From Clavelina lepadiformis (Eukaryota; Chordata; Ascidiacea; Aplousobranchia; Clavelinidae), in NCBI RefSeq assembly GCF_947623445.1, contig NC_135241.1:19160501-19224500 (forward strand): 64,000 nucleotides of DNA, written 5' to 3'. The translations under genes were made by a program, and so were the position numbers. Positions 37,977 to 50,800 of the stretch are shown piece by piece (position 1 is the first letter of the stretch; every line of letters starts with the position of its first letter). The notes beneath the pieces are model-generated. The model ran no database searches and had not been told where the DNA came from. It saw only the letters and a list, made by a program, of their open reading frames with translations.

Positions 37977-40705
37977 TTTTGATAGATCCAGGGATAATTT
38001 GTTGATTAAAATTAAGGTTGTAGCGTTGTACGCCTAACCGTTGTCTTTATTTAAAAAATAGCAAAATGTAGCTGTAATGTTGCGAGTAATGTTGGACTAA
38101 CTGCTAGCAAACTGAACTATAAGAAGCATGACACGAACCATTTTCTTTTTAAAAGTGCCCATTCAAGAAAGAAACAGTCGACCGTGACCAAAAACTTTTT
38201 CGTATCAGCATGACTTGCAAAATTGGCGACCGGATCAACTTACCAACAACGTGCCACCTATCGGCCCGATACGTATGAGTCACAATGACAAAGCATTTTG
38301 CCTCGAAGGTAAGTTGAGTTGCATACGCTAGTATTTTCGTGAGAGCGGAGTTGCGCATGGTTGACTTGCATTCAATCTTCCGTGTTTTCGCCAATCGATC
38401 AAAAAACTTAAGCGTAAACTCTAACCTTCGCTAACTTTTTAGACATAATTTTGCAAAATGCACGTTACATGTTTCGTCATCATGGTCACAAGACATATTT
38501 CTTCAAGGGCCAAAACGTTTTGCAGTTGTTTTGAACATTTAATTGCTAACTTTTGCGACACGTTGCTCCAAAATCATGCCCAGCCGTGAACGAAAACCAA
38601 CCTATAAATTGCCTTTACATTGAGTTAATTACTCTCTTGTTTCTTGCGTCAACTTCCAACCAACCAACCGACGCTACGGTCTCTTGCAGCGACACTGACT
38701 TGATTACCTGCTTGTTCTTCAGGCACTATTTGCCCAACGGTTTACCGTTCCGCTTGGATAAGTTCACAATAAAAAAGATGCTCTCTCAAAAATCTTGCGT
38801 GCTGTAGTTGGTGGTGGCTTTCCATTCGTGTTACAGTGCCAAAAGAATATATTTTGTTGATAGCTTGCTTCATTTTGGTTTTAACGTAACAAAATTTTTT
38901 AAATGTTTTTTTCTTTAAATAAGTATAGTTCATACAGACCGGCTCTTGAGAACGTGATTTTGCTTTGTGAATGACGATCAGTCAGAGCTATTTCATTCCG
39001 ATTACGACTTTGCAGTTTGCACAAGTATGCAGCTATCGCTTGACTGCACATCACAACAAATTCAGTTATAAGCCACTATACCAAACTAAAGCCAACTTTT
39101 ATTATCATAAGCTTAACCTTTGCGCTAAAATGTTATCTCCGTCGACTATAGTCGGTATCTGTCCTAACGGGTTTATTGCGAGGTATTCCGCTTTGCAATG
39201 GTCCCCTTTCCATAAATCAATGACCAGTTCATCATATTTTAAAACCAGGTGCTTAAGCGTCATATTTTAAAACCTGGTGCTTAAGCGTCATAACCACTGG
39301 CCTGCATCCAAATAATAAAGCTTGAGCCCCATAATCTTCAAGACTTTTTGTAATGAAAATTCCTTTGTAAACTCGCCTCATTTTATATTAATTATTTCTT
39401 GTGTTTTGTTTCTGCTTCGAGCATTTCTTAGTCGTAGACTACGACTACTTCACGGTTTGTATTGTGACAAACGAACATCTTTTGAGCTGTGAGGTTGTGT
39501 TGCTTTGCTTATCCTTATTCTATTATTTCAGATGAATGATTTTACGTTTACAGTACTTTTTTCTTAAAATGTATGATAAGCGAGCTATGAGGCGAAATAA
39601 GGGTTCGGATATGAGCTTTTTTTTTCCTGCACATAGGTCAGGCCTGCGCTGCATGACTCTGCGAACGGAAAAACGTGCGAGACATTTTCTACCTGCTGCT
39701 TTAGCTTTACAAACAAATTCGTCTTGTCGGTCTATTTTAAAATAACTTCGTTTGAATACAGCTGATTTGGAAAAACCTATCTGAGGTCTCTAAAACATAT
39801 TACAAACCTATTACATCGCATACAACAAATATCACGAAGAAAACAAAAGATACAATTTCTCTAATTAGATAGAACTGTGGTAAAATTCGTGGAAGAGTTA
39901 TTCGAAATACATGATGCAGATCGTAAACAAAGCTTTGAATGCAAATCCTATACTATAAAAATACTTCACGACGCATCTATTCTATACGTAGAAGGACATT
40001 ACAAAGAACTAAGTTTAAGTTTCAAAATAAACGTATGTCTGCAGAGGTTGTTGCACTGTTCATCAGTTTTAACTTATGTTATTTGGACTTAATTTGCCCG
40101 CTGAATTAATGATCTGACTCCGTGGTTGCGTGCGGTTAGAATTCTCTAACCTCTTGCTAGCCGAAAGCTCTTACGATATTACAGATACAGTTTATCAGAA
40201 ACGGTCCTTTATTGTAGGAACTGTACAGGTTCCGAATATTACACACAATCACAAACTTAGTATTCACCATTTAAAACAGGTCTAAAGAATTGCAATTAAC
40301 ACGACTAACGTAGTACGTTCGTACAATTCTGTATCTCTCCGTCTGAGCGGTTACTCGCGTAGAAGTTTGAGCTTATAACAGCGTGGAGCGGTGTGAGCGG
40401 AAATATCCGACACAAAATACACGAACATTTCAGAATGTGCGAGCGATCAAAATAAGCGTTGGCAATGGGGATTACATTCAGTTAAAACTAGGATGTTATG
40501 AAATCACCTGGTAACGTACTAAACGGCGTTTTCACATGAAGTTATTTAGAGAAAGTTTCCAAATATTAAACGACAATTGCAGTGTTATCAATAAACAATA
40601 CTTCAATAAATAACTGGCGAACACTTTCCCAAGAATGATATAATGGTATTAAAAATGCCACCCAGGCCACTACATGTCTACTTGACAACTGAATGATAAA
40701 GTCCA
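37977..40705. other. Intergenic DNA between GST copy 3 and trehalase
   Basis: Upstream region of GST copy 3 and downstream region of trehalase. The CACGTG block of the other GST genes was not seen here. A 28-bp tandem duplication lies at 39232. Several frames of 60-100 codons carry no recognisable motif. Confidence 0.45.
39232..39287. repeat. Two tandem 28-bp units
   Basis: The unit TCATATTTTAAAACC(A/T)GGTG plus CTTAAGCG occurs twice head to tail with a single A/T difference. Confidence 0.9.
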
Positions 40706-43700
40706 TCAAAATGCAGAGAAAAACAAGAATAAAAGGCCAAGAAACAGCATGCCTTGCAATGAGAAAGATGGCGAAAATATCGTAGCAGCAGCCCCAGTTG
40801 TTGTTTCAGGATTTCCAGGCAAAGCAGTAGGTCCTACTGTGGCGTTAAGGTCAGCGGCTGTCAAAAATAATTAAAAACTGATCTATAGATTTACACTGCG
40901 ATCACGAAAAACAATATACAGTACATAATTCAAGTCAGTAAATTGAGAAACCAACAATACCTGTGATACGGGATCCGTATTGATGTAGAAACGAAAGGAC
41001 TACGCCGTTTGTCCACCCAAAGCCTATCTGGACATCATATTCACCACCGCTTCCAGGAACACCATCAGATCGAGTCACGTCATACTGCAATGGTGTCAGA
41101 CATCAATCATTTGGATTAATTAGCGTAAAAATACCGCATGCTTGGCATGCTCAATCAGCAGCTTAAATATCTTATGTAGAACTTAGAAGGTACTCTAACA
41201 AAATGCATGAAATATAAAACTGTCCGACTAACACCTCACCTTTTCAAACATGGCGTTAGTTTCTACATACGCCTTGTGATTTGTCCTTGTCCATTTCTGA
41301 GCTTGTTTGAAAGCTTCTTCGTGCAGCACTGCATCAGAACTACTTTCCAAACCTTCAATGATCATGTGCTACGAAATAAATACTCCAAATTATGCGATTA
41401 TTTGTGTTTTACAAATATAGTTTGCTGCTAAGAGCAAACCATGGTATACTTCTACACACTATATGATATCATAATCATTAGAAAAAACACACATCTATTT
41501 ATTTAGGCTTAACCAAGCGATAAAAATTATAAGCTATAATTATGCAATTAATGTAAATACTTTTTAAACAAATTGCACTGACATTATATGAAATCAAAAA
41601 TACTTTAATGAATAGTAACGCTTTTTGGTAATGACTACCATGTGCGTTGTTAACATTGAAATTTACTTGTATTTTGTATAAATTGAGTAAAATTAAAATT
41701 CACTTACCACCAGAGGAGGCCAAGCATTTGGAAAATCCCATTGTTGACCAGTGCCTTCTAGGGAAGTAGGTATGCCCCCAGGATAAGACAACACACCGGT
41801 ATTCTGCAATTTTATACATGAACACGCCACACCCACTTTGATAATAATCCCTAACAAATCGTTACATTAAGCTTCTGTAATTAGACATCAAACCAATTTG
41901 CCTGCATATATGAAAACATCTTCTTTTCCCTTGAGTTGACGTCAACTGTTGCAGGAAAACATTTTGTCCACAAAGGATTCATGTTTGATGCAAAGTAACG
42001 TCTATGTCAAGAAAAAGATAAACAAAATTATTTGTTTTTAATTCCAACTTTGGCGCATGCAAAATTCTTCCGATAGGAAATATAGGAAAACTGACAGCAG
42101 TAGAAAATATTTGATACTCTGGAAAACATCTGGTAATAAAGTAATGGCAAATATGAGAAATTAACTGCATAAACAGATCTGTTTTGCACTCAAGTTATAA
42201 CAAACCACCACAAAACTTAACGGCAGCAAAACAACAAAATGTGTAATCAACATCACAGAAGGATGAGTGTAAATCTAACATTTGACACAAGATTTTACTT
42301 GTTTTGTTGGCCAGTAGATATAACAAGGTCATAATACGTTCCATCCTCATCATTCCAGAGAACACTCTCAATGGCTTCAGCTCTTCGATTGTAATACGCA
42401 CGATATTGTGAAGCTAAACTTATGTTACCTGATTAAAACATCTTTTAAGTATGATCTGCCCATACTTATGGATGTATAAACGTCTTAGCTATATAACTCT
42501 GTTTTTAGAAAGAAAAGGAAATAAAAATAAGCAAGTAAATATATTGAAGAAAAATACAGATGTCCAAGAAATTTCGTTTTATCAAACTCAGTATTGCAGA
42601 AAGCTAGTGAAAAATGATTTGGATATACACTGTTAACACTTAACAGGAAAACATTTGACAAAAAATATAATACCAAGAATGTCATGAAATTCAGCGAGAT
42701 ATCGCTCATTCAAAGCTAAAATACTGTTCAAATCAACCGGAATAATATCTCTTGTTCTCAGCTGCAACAAGACATTGGTCTCAGTTGAAAAGTTTGTTCC
42801 TGCAAAAGCACACATAACAAAAAATTGAACAACCCTAATGAAAGTTGATACAATTTAGCTTATGTTTATTTAGTAAGAATTCATTTTATTCAGATGGAAT
42901 AAAACACAATTGAACGAGACAAAGCTAATTGAATAATATTCTTCTTGGCATCATGTCTCAGCCTACAAACTCACCAGCCCATCGACTTGAGAAATCCCAA
43001 CCTGACTCACAGGCGGATGTGATATGCTTCATCAGGGCCCGCCCGTCTTCTACATAACAATACAAAGGCTATCTTACAAAACCAAAACACACCTAAAAGA
43101 GTCACAAACACTGAGGCTTTAGCTTCGTCATTGGGAAATATCGTCTAATTAATGAATCGCATAAGCATTCACGCTTGATGGCGGAGACAGCCGGGGGAAG
43201 TATTGAGCTTCATTTCCTGTACAGCCACTTAGCTTTCCTGTAAACCTTGGATGCTGTGAACAATGAGCAATGGAGTGGTCATCAGTGAAATGGAAATAAA
43301 ACATCAAAGGAAGTGGGATGCTGTAATGCTAACTGGTTACTGTTAGTCCATTCTATGGTAGATGAAAGGAATAAATTCAAGGTGGTAAAGGTCAACAACC
43401 AAGATGGTGGAAAGCAACCTTCGGATAAGTTTATAGCGATTGTTCAAGATAATTACACTTTCATGGAAATGATATAGACTATAGAGCTTTATTGCCTCGA
43501 CGACAACATACGCTTGGCGACGAAGACAAATTGTGACTATCAATTGATTCTAATCGATAGGCCACCCCAAACATCCCCCTCATAAGCACTTTTGTGACAA
43601 CTGCCTCCCCAAATCCAAAAACCTAGCTCTGCCACTATTTGTGCCATTAGCTTGAGCAAATTTTCTACTCACAGCTTGTATTTAAACGAAAAATTTATTT

Positions 43701-45126
43701 GATAAGAATAGTATTCTCCAGTTAAATTTTAATCTAAGGCAATCACAAGTGACTTAATCACTGTTGAACATTCTGCTAATCTTTGTTTAACAATGCGTTA
43801 GTATGTTCAATGGTCATATTTAATACGTAGTTAACCTGTTGAAAGTTGCTCTATCAGTTTTTTATCTTCTCTATATGATTCTGGTCTTGGCTGGTTAACA
43901 TCGGAAGCATAAAAATTTAAAGTATGTGAGCCAAATTGAACAGTTCGACTTTCCATCCAGAAATGGTACTCCTTCTCTATGACAGGAAGGGCATTTTGCA
44001 AAAGCTCCTTATCACCTACATCGAAAATGCTGTAAATGATGTGGGTACTTAACAGTAAAATTTGTTAAAAGCTTAACCAAACGCTGGACAGAGTCTTTCA
44101 AGCAAAACGTTTTTGAGGTATGTAAAAATGTACACAACATAATCCAACCTGTAGCACTGAAGTAATCATAAATCATAGGTATCAACATGGGTGGTTGGCT
44201 GCGTCTCTCATAATAGATTCTTCCCCCATTTGGTACAAATCCATACTTTTCAACAACTGCCAAGTAATTTTTTAACATTCCCTTCACAGTTGATGTCATT
44301 TCACAAAGTAGAAGGCCACGTATTACCCAATATGAATCCCTAAATCACAAAGAAAAGAAGGCTTACTGACTTTTTTAGTTCATGTCGTATCAGTTTTATT
44401 TTTGATAGGTTGTGCAAGAAAAATATGCAAAGCTTTTTACCAGTAATAAAATTCCCGAAATCTTCCACCAGGTACTACAACTGGATTGTCAACAGGAATG
44501 ATGCTGTACAATGATGGATTTTCTTTAACATCTTCAACCATTTTTCGGCCAAGAATTTTCCAAAGCCCATTGAGATTACTTGCCCACTTGCGAAGATCAA
44601 TATCAGCAATTTTATGAAGAAAATTCGGACTACAATTAAAAATAAAATTATTTAACATGCTAAACTACTATAACATACTACAAGAGCCTTTCCAGTAATC
44701 AAAAGTACAAAAATGATAAAATGTGTACTAAGACATCAAAAATAACTTAACCAAACTAAATGTTAAAAAGGTTAGATTTATCTGCCTTGATGTCCAGTCA
44801 TCAGGGGTCCATTCTCCAAACTCAGAGCCAGGAGGTGAAAATTGGTTTTTTACAAACTGCAACATTTGTTCCATAGGAATGTGACCATCGTTTATGTTAT
44901 AAAGTTTCTGAAATTCAGCTAGGACCACATCTAAAAACATTGCATCTATTATTACATAAAATTGAATTGGACGACCATTTGCAAAGTGACCAAAAGGTAA
45001 TAGTGATTGTAAACAATACACTTACCGGGCTCATTCTTCAATTTCATGTCAACAAATGATTTTGAATCATTATAAATATAAGCACTTTGGGCAGCATCCA
45101 AGAGATTTCCCTGGCAGAATATTTCA
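40706..45126 (-). CDS. treh: Trehalase (GH37), GPI-anchored type, 5' exon not found
   Basis: Thirteen minus-strand exons give about 578 residues in one frame: 45126-45026, 44930-44786, 44629-44441, 44339-44150, 44015-43836, 43049-42975, 42799-42674, 42428-42299, 42001-41902, 41803-41708, 41367-41240, 41084-40961, 40857-40706. Both trehalase signatures are present: PGGRFREFYYWDSYW (across exons 3-4) and QQWDFPNAW (exon 10). The general-acid Asp is expected in ESGWDFSSRW and the catalytic Glu in MFEKYDV; GGEYDVQIGFGWTNGV closes the barrel. The last exon adds a Thr/Ala-rich linker and a hydrophobic tail (MLFLGLLFLFFSAF), as for a GPI signal. It hydrolyses trehalose to two glucose, probably at the cell surface. 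The signal-peptide exon must lie upstream of 45126. Two introns seem to use GC donors (after 44786 and 41902). Confidence 0.95.
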
Positions 45127-48100
45127 CTAAAATGAGAATTAGCCATAATAAGTGAAAAAAATCAGGGATAATTTTATTTTTGTCAAGAATTCAGGGTGTT
45201 AAAGAATTATGTCCAAAGATGTCATTAGTTTCTGCATACCACCTTAAAAGCAAAAACACTGTACACTTACAGTAAACTGAACAGCAATAAACAAAAATGT
45301 CTAACTTAGGGATGGGACAAAAACGTAATTACCTGGGCTCGCCGAAGCCGGGTAATAGCTAGAAAGACTCGCGCAATTTCGAGTACTCGTCATAACATAA
45401 CACGATGTTTTTGAGTGCATACGCAAGGAGGTTTAACACTGATTACGCGTGTACCACACGCCATACGCACACTGAACGCAGTTATTGAGCAGCAACATTA
45501 AGTATTACCTGTCATCAACTTGCCTACTCCAAATGTAAATTCTTAAATTTTTTTGCGAAAACTTCATACCTTAGCAACCGCTCTTTTATTAATATCCGAT
45601 ATAAAATTAATCCATATCGAAGATTAAGCCCGTCCACATTAAGCGAGGTCCCAATTTACTACATTTGTTGCTATTGTAGAATACCCGATTTATACACCAA
45701 AAACCTCAGGTTTGAAGTCTATTTTCCAAGCACAATCGCGTAAAACTAAGCGCAAAGACGACGTAATGAAGGCTTTCAGTAACGTTTGCTTTGTTAAATG
45801 CAGCCAAGCGTATGTTTCTTCAAACTGTCTTTCGCTTTTTCTTTTTGGAAGCAAACTGGTCCAAGTGTAGCATAACAAGCTCAATTATGAAAGAGTTGAC
45901 CGCTTTTTCCAAATCGTCCAGAATATTATTTTCCAAATCGTCCCTAATTGTACCGTGACGTAGGCTAACTGCGGCAGAACTAACTTTCCGACTTTGATTT
46001 CAACCACAGTAAGCCGACAGTATATTTTGTTTTCGTGTCTTTAGAATAATAAAACAATTTACGCAATGTTTTTGTATATAATGTAAAAATTGTTGCTGAC
46101 GTACATTATACCTTAGGTTGAATGACAGTACTGAACATATACGATATACCAACTTCTAAACAACTCAAGATACGAAAGTTCTTATGGAACGAAAGTTGGG
46201 GAGTTACTGTAACGAAAATCAACAGAACAAGTACCGTAGGCCCTGTATTAGGGCGTATAAACCCCCCTTTTTGACGAAAATAATGGGCCAAAAAACGAGA
46301 AGGGGCTTATACGCCCGACCAAAAATCTGGAAAAAAAGAGTGTCTATTTCACCATAAGTAGGTCACGCAACCTGTCTTTGAAGATAGGCAGTTAGGAGAA
46401 TGGGCATGCAAAAAGTCGATTTTAGCTAGGTTTTATTGGAGTTAGATTACATGGTAGATTTAGGTTACTATGTTATAGCATTTAAGTTAGGTTAACAAGA
46501 AACTGTGAAAATAGCTTTGAACGCACGATTTTTTTCGGTGAAATGGCTGCAGCGAAAAGAAGTTGTCTCATCGGCAGATTCCGTTCGTGCGATAAACAAA
46601 CCACACGTGATCATCTTTAAACAACAAAATTAAAGAATTTTGCACTTGAAGTAATGGTTCAAGTCTGTTGACTTGTTGTTGAAAATCATGAGCGTCGACG
46701 TACCGGTAATTGACATGGTTTCAGGCTGACATTCAACTGCCGTTATTAACGTCATTGCAATCATAGCCTACTTATATCTTATCACGGTTTTATTACGTTG
46801 TCAATTCTGATGAAAGTCATTCAACTACACCATTTGTCATCAATATTTTTATACACAGATTTTCGAAATATATGAAAAATTTCGATATTCATATGCAGTA
46901 CTGTATTTCAATTACAACTTTGAAATTTCCTATTTTGAAATATGAGATTTTCGTACAACGAAAAGAATGAGATGGATGTTATGGTTTACCATTGACACTT
47001 AAAGTGTTTCACACAGTTGACTTGTCGACCATGTTTCAAAACGATCGCTTTAATATAAATAATGCCTCGGCGGGAATGCGATAAAAAGTAAAATGAGACA
47101 TGCCTTGAGCTTTTTCTTTTGCGATTATTGTCGAATATTAATATTTACTATTGCATGGAACCCTTTTGCAGAGGTAACAAATGAGTACCGTCCATGCACA
47201 CAATTTCGATGACGTTCAAGTAGTGGTAAACAGTCATCTTCTCAGTAACACATAACGTTAGTAGCAGAAGAAAAACGCGAGGGGGCTTATACGCCGGTAT
47301 ATACGTTATAAGTTATGTGGTAAGATTGTTGACGCATATTATTACTACAATAAAATATTAATTATATTAATTAGAATACAATGAAATTGAGTAGGCATAA
47401 CTTCTTCACGATAAGGCTGGGAAGTTAGCTGATTTTCTTTAGCCGTTAGGTGGCATATACCTAGTCACTAACTGCTAAATCATATTGTTAATTGCATGCA
47501 AAAGTAATAGTTATTCTTAACAATTAGGATGAATTTTATTGTATTAGCAAAGTATATCAAGTTAGACTCTAAAGTTTATCGTAGAAATATTCAAGCATTA
47601 AATTGATTTAAAGGTTTTTTTTGGATGAACATACATTAATAGGTAGACAGGCGCCACTTACATCAATGGCATTCATTAAAGATATTGTTAATGTATTTTG
47701 GATAATACAGTACTCTATTTCATGCCGAAAAGTGCATTGCATTCTTATATTGAAATGAATACCTGTCACATGCCGGTACTGATTGTTGAAGTATTCTGGA
47801 GGAAGTTAGTATCGCAAACACTACAGGAATATTCATCATCTTTTTTAAAGATGCCTGTAAAAAAAGAAATCAAAACTATTGCTTCCAGTCAAACCCAAAA
47901 ACTCGGCCATCAGAAAAAGTGATTGCTAGCGCTAACCTACCAACAATACTATCTCTCACAACTTGAACACTAATTATTAAAAAACACCTGCACTTGAGAA
48001 ATGAATATCAACTACAATACTATGGTAGACCTACCGAGATAATTATGTTTCGTCTCACCTTCTAAGTTAAAGAAAACCTAATCTGTTATTCACAGGCACT

Positions 48101-49253
48101 AAAAGAATGTTTACAAACCACGTTTGCTTAAGATCCTGTGCTACTTGTCATAGCTAACCCTTATTCCTGACAAATTCTTGTGCAGATCTGTGATATTGTA
48201 GTTAATTTCACAACTAAATGGTGATGCATTGAGTGAGTGTTACTTTTAAACGCTGTGCTATTTTTTGGACCTTGTTCAGGGAGAGTTCCCTTTAAATTAC
48301 TTCCAGATTGCAGATGCCAGTTACCACAAGGCACATTGCGTTTCTCTCTGATTTCAGACTAGTTATATAGTGATATTGAAAGAATCTCTTTGGAGTGTCT
48401 CTGTGTCTCTAAAAGCAGTGTTCACTTTGATATGAGCCAAAAGTACAACAACAGCATTGTTTGCTCAATAAACGAACGAAAATGCTTAACTAATAAATCA
48501 ACAAACATTCTTCTAAATTATACACCAGGAAAGTAGGCTTAACCTGTCACAAATTCTGTCATAAAGTTATCTGACTTGCATTAAAACAAACATCATAAAC
48601 TCATACCATTAAGCTATGTACAACCAAATTAGGCAAATAATGCCACGCACGTCTTTTTTTGATAGCGATTCTGCCGGAAACAAAAAATAGCATGTCAACA
48701 GTGAAAAGAACAAAACACTTTTATCACCTAATCTTGTCCCTCGAATTACAATTATTCGCAAAAAACTTGCATTTGAAATATAATTTCAAGTATATAAATA
48801 TATACCCATAAAACTACACTATGTAAATATATACCTATTTCATTTAAGAAAAAATATCTGATAAGTAGTATTTGAGTTCTAGTCTGTTGCAAGGAATACT
48901 CACCAGAGGGCACCAAAGTTTTCCACTTGAAGAAATATTTCTTATGCATAGTAGCTGACATACATAGACCTGAGATTTTTTATAAGAACACAAAGAGAAA
49001 TGTTACTCAGGAAATGAAGTATGTCTTAAATATCAATAGTTACATTACATAATTTTTATTTCAGCATAGAAAAACTAAGAGTTGATTTAATTAACTTGAT
49101 TAGAAAAGCTTTTATCGTACTGGTAGTTTTTACAGTTTGTTTGCAACATTATTTTCAGTATATATACCAATTACAAACACTATGCACAATATAAACAAGT
49201 TCTTTGCACACATTTCGATTGACAAGTCCCTTGAGTGATTTATGTCATAACCC
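45127..49253. other. Upstream region of trehalase, repeat-bearing
   Basis: The missing first trehalase exon should lie here but I could not place it. The region holds an inverted-repeat element (46251-47295). A minus-strand stretch near 48950-48902 encodes MHKKYFFKWKTLVPS before a GTGAGT donor; its phase does not fit trehalase exon 2 and I left it uncalled. Confidence 0.4.
46251..47295. repeat. Possible DNA element with GGCGTATAA(A/G)CCCCC termini
   Basis: GGGCGTATAAACCCCCCTTT (46251-46270) is followed 30 bases later by the inverted copy AAGGGGCTTATACGCCC (46300-46316), forming a hairpin. A second inverted copy GGGGGCTTATACGCC lies at 47281-47295, preceded by the same AAAAACG(A/C)GA context. 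This is consistent with terminal inverted repeats of a ~1-kb non-autonomous element plus one internal copy. No clear target duplication seen. Confidence 0.45.
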
Positions 49254-49613
49254 TCATGTATGTCCTGATTTTGTCAAGATAAAGTTTCTTTGAGTTTGAA
49301 TAATGTTTGCGAATGTAAAATACTTCCAGGTCGGACATGCACGCAGTGATTGCACTTTAATGCATTTATCATTTTCACTGTGATAGAAATTTCCAACCAC
49401 GCGACACAAAGTATGTTCCATTATTTCGTCATTGTCACAGCCCAATAGACCAAGACTGACATGCTTTTTAGAGTTTGTTTCAGCTGAATAGAGTCGTGCA
49501 TTGCTTCCATCATGGGGATTATATTGCTCCAACCAACCAACTACCATAACCAGTTGCCCATTGGGTAAATCTGAGGTAAGCTCAGAGACATGAAATATTT
49601 TCATTTGTTCCAT
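49254..49613 (-). CDS. ten1: TEN1-like CST-complex subunit
   Basis: A 119-residue frame starting at the ATG at 49613 has the length and pattern of TEN1 (human 123 residues), a single OB-fold. Matching features: an N-terminal LTSDLPNGQLVMVVGWLEQY (strand, turn, strand with V-x-G-x-L), a middle strand SLGLL, then CRVVGNFYH followed by CIKVQSLRAC and a helix-like end. In other animals TEN1 binds STN1 and CTC1; the CST complex aids telomere C-strand fill-in. The frame extends 26 codons further upstream (to 49691), so an upstream exon or a longer start is possible. Sequence conservation in this family is low, so the call rests on length and pattern. Confidence 0.6.
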   Translation of the reverse strand: MEQMKIFHVSELTSDLPNGQLVMVVGWLEQYNPHDGSNARLYSAETNSKKHVSLGLLGCDNDEIMEHTLCRVVGNFYHSENDKCIKVQSLRACPTWKYFTFANIIQTQRNFILTKSGHT

Positions 49614-49876
49614 TTGAAGGTTAACGTACACTATATAGCATGCTAGGCTATTTCTAAACATTTGACAAAAATCAATGTTGTGGAAAAACACTACTAGTTA
49701 AAATAGCAAACAAGCTTTTGCTAAAACAAATAAAGTAAAAGCTTAGTAATGAACTGGCTAAATTACTTTGAGTTACCTAACGTTCTAAATCATTCAAAAT
49801 GGGTAAAATTGCCAGTAATTAATTATGAAAATGTGACTGAGGTATGGTGAACTCTGAGTGCCATCCTGAGTCTTAT

Positions 49877-50100
49877 AAAAAAATAGCAAAAAGCAAAATG
49901 AAATTAAACCTTAAACGATTTTTGAAATAAAATGAATATTAAAATCTAAGTAAAATAAAGTAAACCAAGTAAAATAAAAAACTCAAAACAAAATTAATAT
50001 AAAATTGAAATCAAAAACAAAATATTTTCAAAATAAAATGAAACACTAAAAAAAACATTGAAGTTAAAATCCAAAATACAATCAAAAGACAAGTACGTTG
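49877..50100. repeat. A-rich low-complexity tract
   Basis: About 220 bp composed mainly of AAAAT, AATAAA and AAAAC-like words with almost no G or C runs. It lies just before the pogo-like element. Confidence 0.8.
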
Positions 50101-50186
50101 ATAATTACATACTTTGCAGTTGGAACAAAGTCTAAAAAATCTGACTCTGTTTAGTGATCCTGGTGGACAGTTCTAAATATTATATA

Positions 50187-50800
50187 CAGTCGACTCCGCT
50201 TAATTCGGACACTTTGGTTCCGCTCACTTTTGGCCGAATTAAGCGGAGAAACGGCTTTGTCCGAATTAAGCGGAAAATCAATTGTTCGTGTCATGGTCAT
50301 GCATAAAGGCAAAAAACGCATTTAAAATACTGTACTGTTGCGTAATAAATGAATTGCAGCTGCGCTATACTGCAGTAACTGGCACTGATCGCATAAAACG
50401 TCTTCGTTTACTTTAGTGAGCAATTTCACTTTTTGTGCTAAACTTTTCTGTACAATTTTGTCCTACAAGATGGACGCAATTGTACCGAAGTAAAAGCGAC
50501 TATGAAGCTGGCACGACGTTATATGAATTCATTGTCGATTGTTACTGCATGAATCGTCATTGTTTCACCATAATCACTCATAATGCAATTGAATCTTGTC
50601 TTAAAACGAACGAAGTACTGTTTATTGTGTCATAACCTAACGATGGAATTGCGAACCTGTGTCCGAATTAAGCGGAGAATTGTCCGAATTAACAGGAGTT
50701 TTTTACGTTCAATTTTTACTTTTGTTCCGTTCCCGAGCATTTTGGCCGAATAAAGCGGTTGTCCGGGTTATCCGGTGTCCGAATTAAGCGGATTCGACTG
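50187..50800. mobile_element. pogo/Tigger-like non-autonomous element
   Basis: The 614-bp element starts CAGTCGACTCCGCTTAATTC and its other end is the reverse complement over 26 bases with one mismatch. TA dinucleotides flank both ends (50185-50186 and 50801-50802), as for Tc1/mariner/pogo insertion. Sub-terminal copies of CCGAATTAAGCGG recur inside each end (near 50233, 50260, 50665, 50690), which may be transposase-binding repeats. No transposase frame. Confidence 0.88.

Noticed and set aside
48902-48960. Minus-strand start-like exon (MHKKYFFKWKTLVPS then GTGAGT) as trehalase exon 1
   Set aside because: The peptide is not a signal sequence and its donor phase does not match the split codon at the 45126 acceptor.
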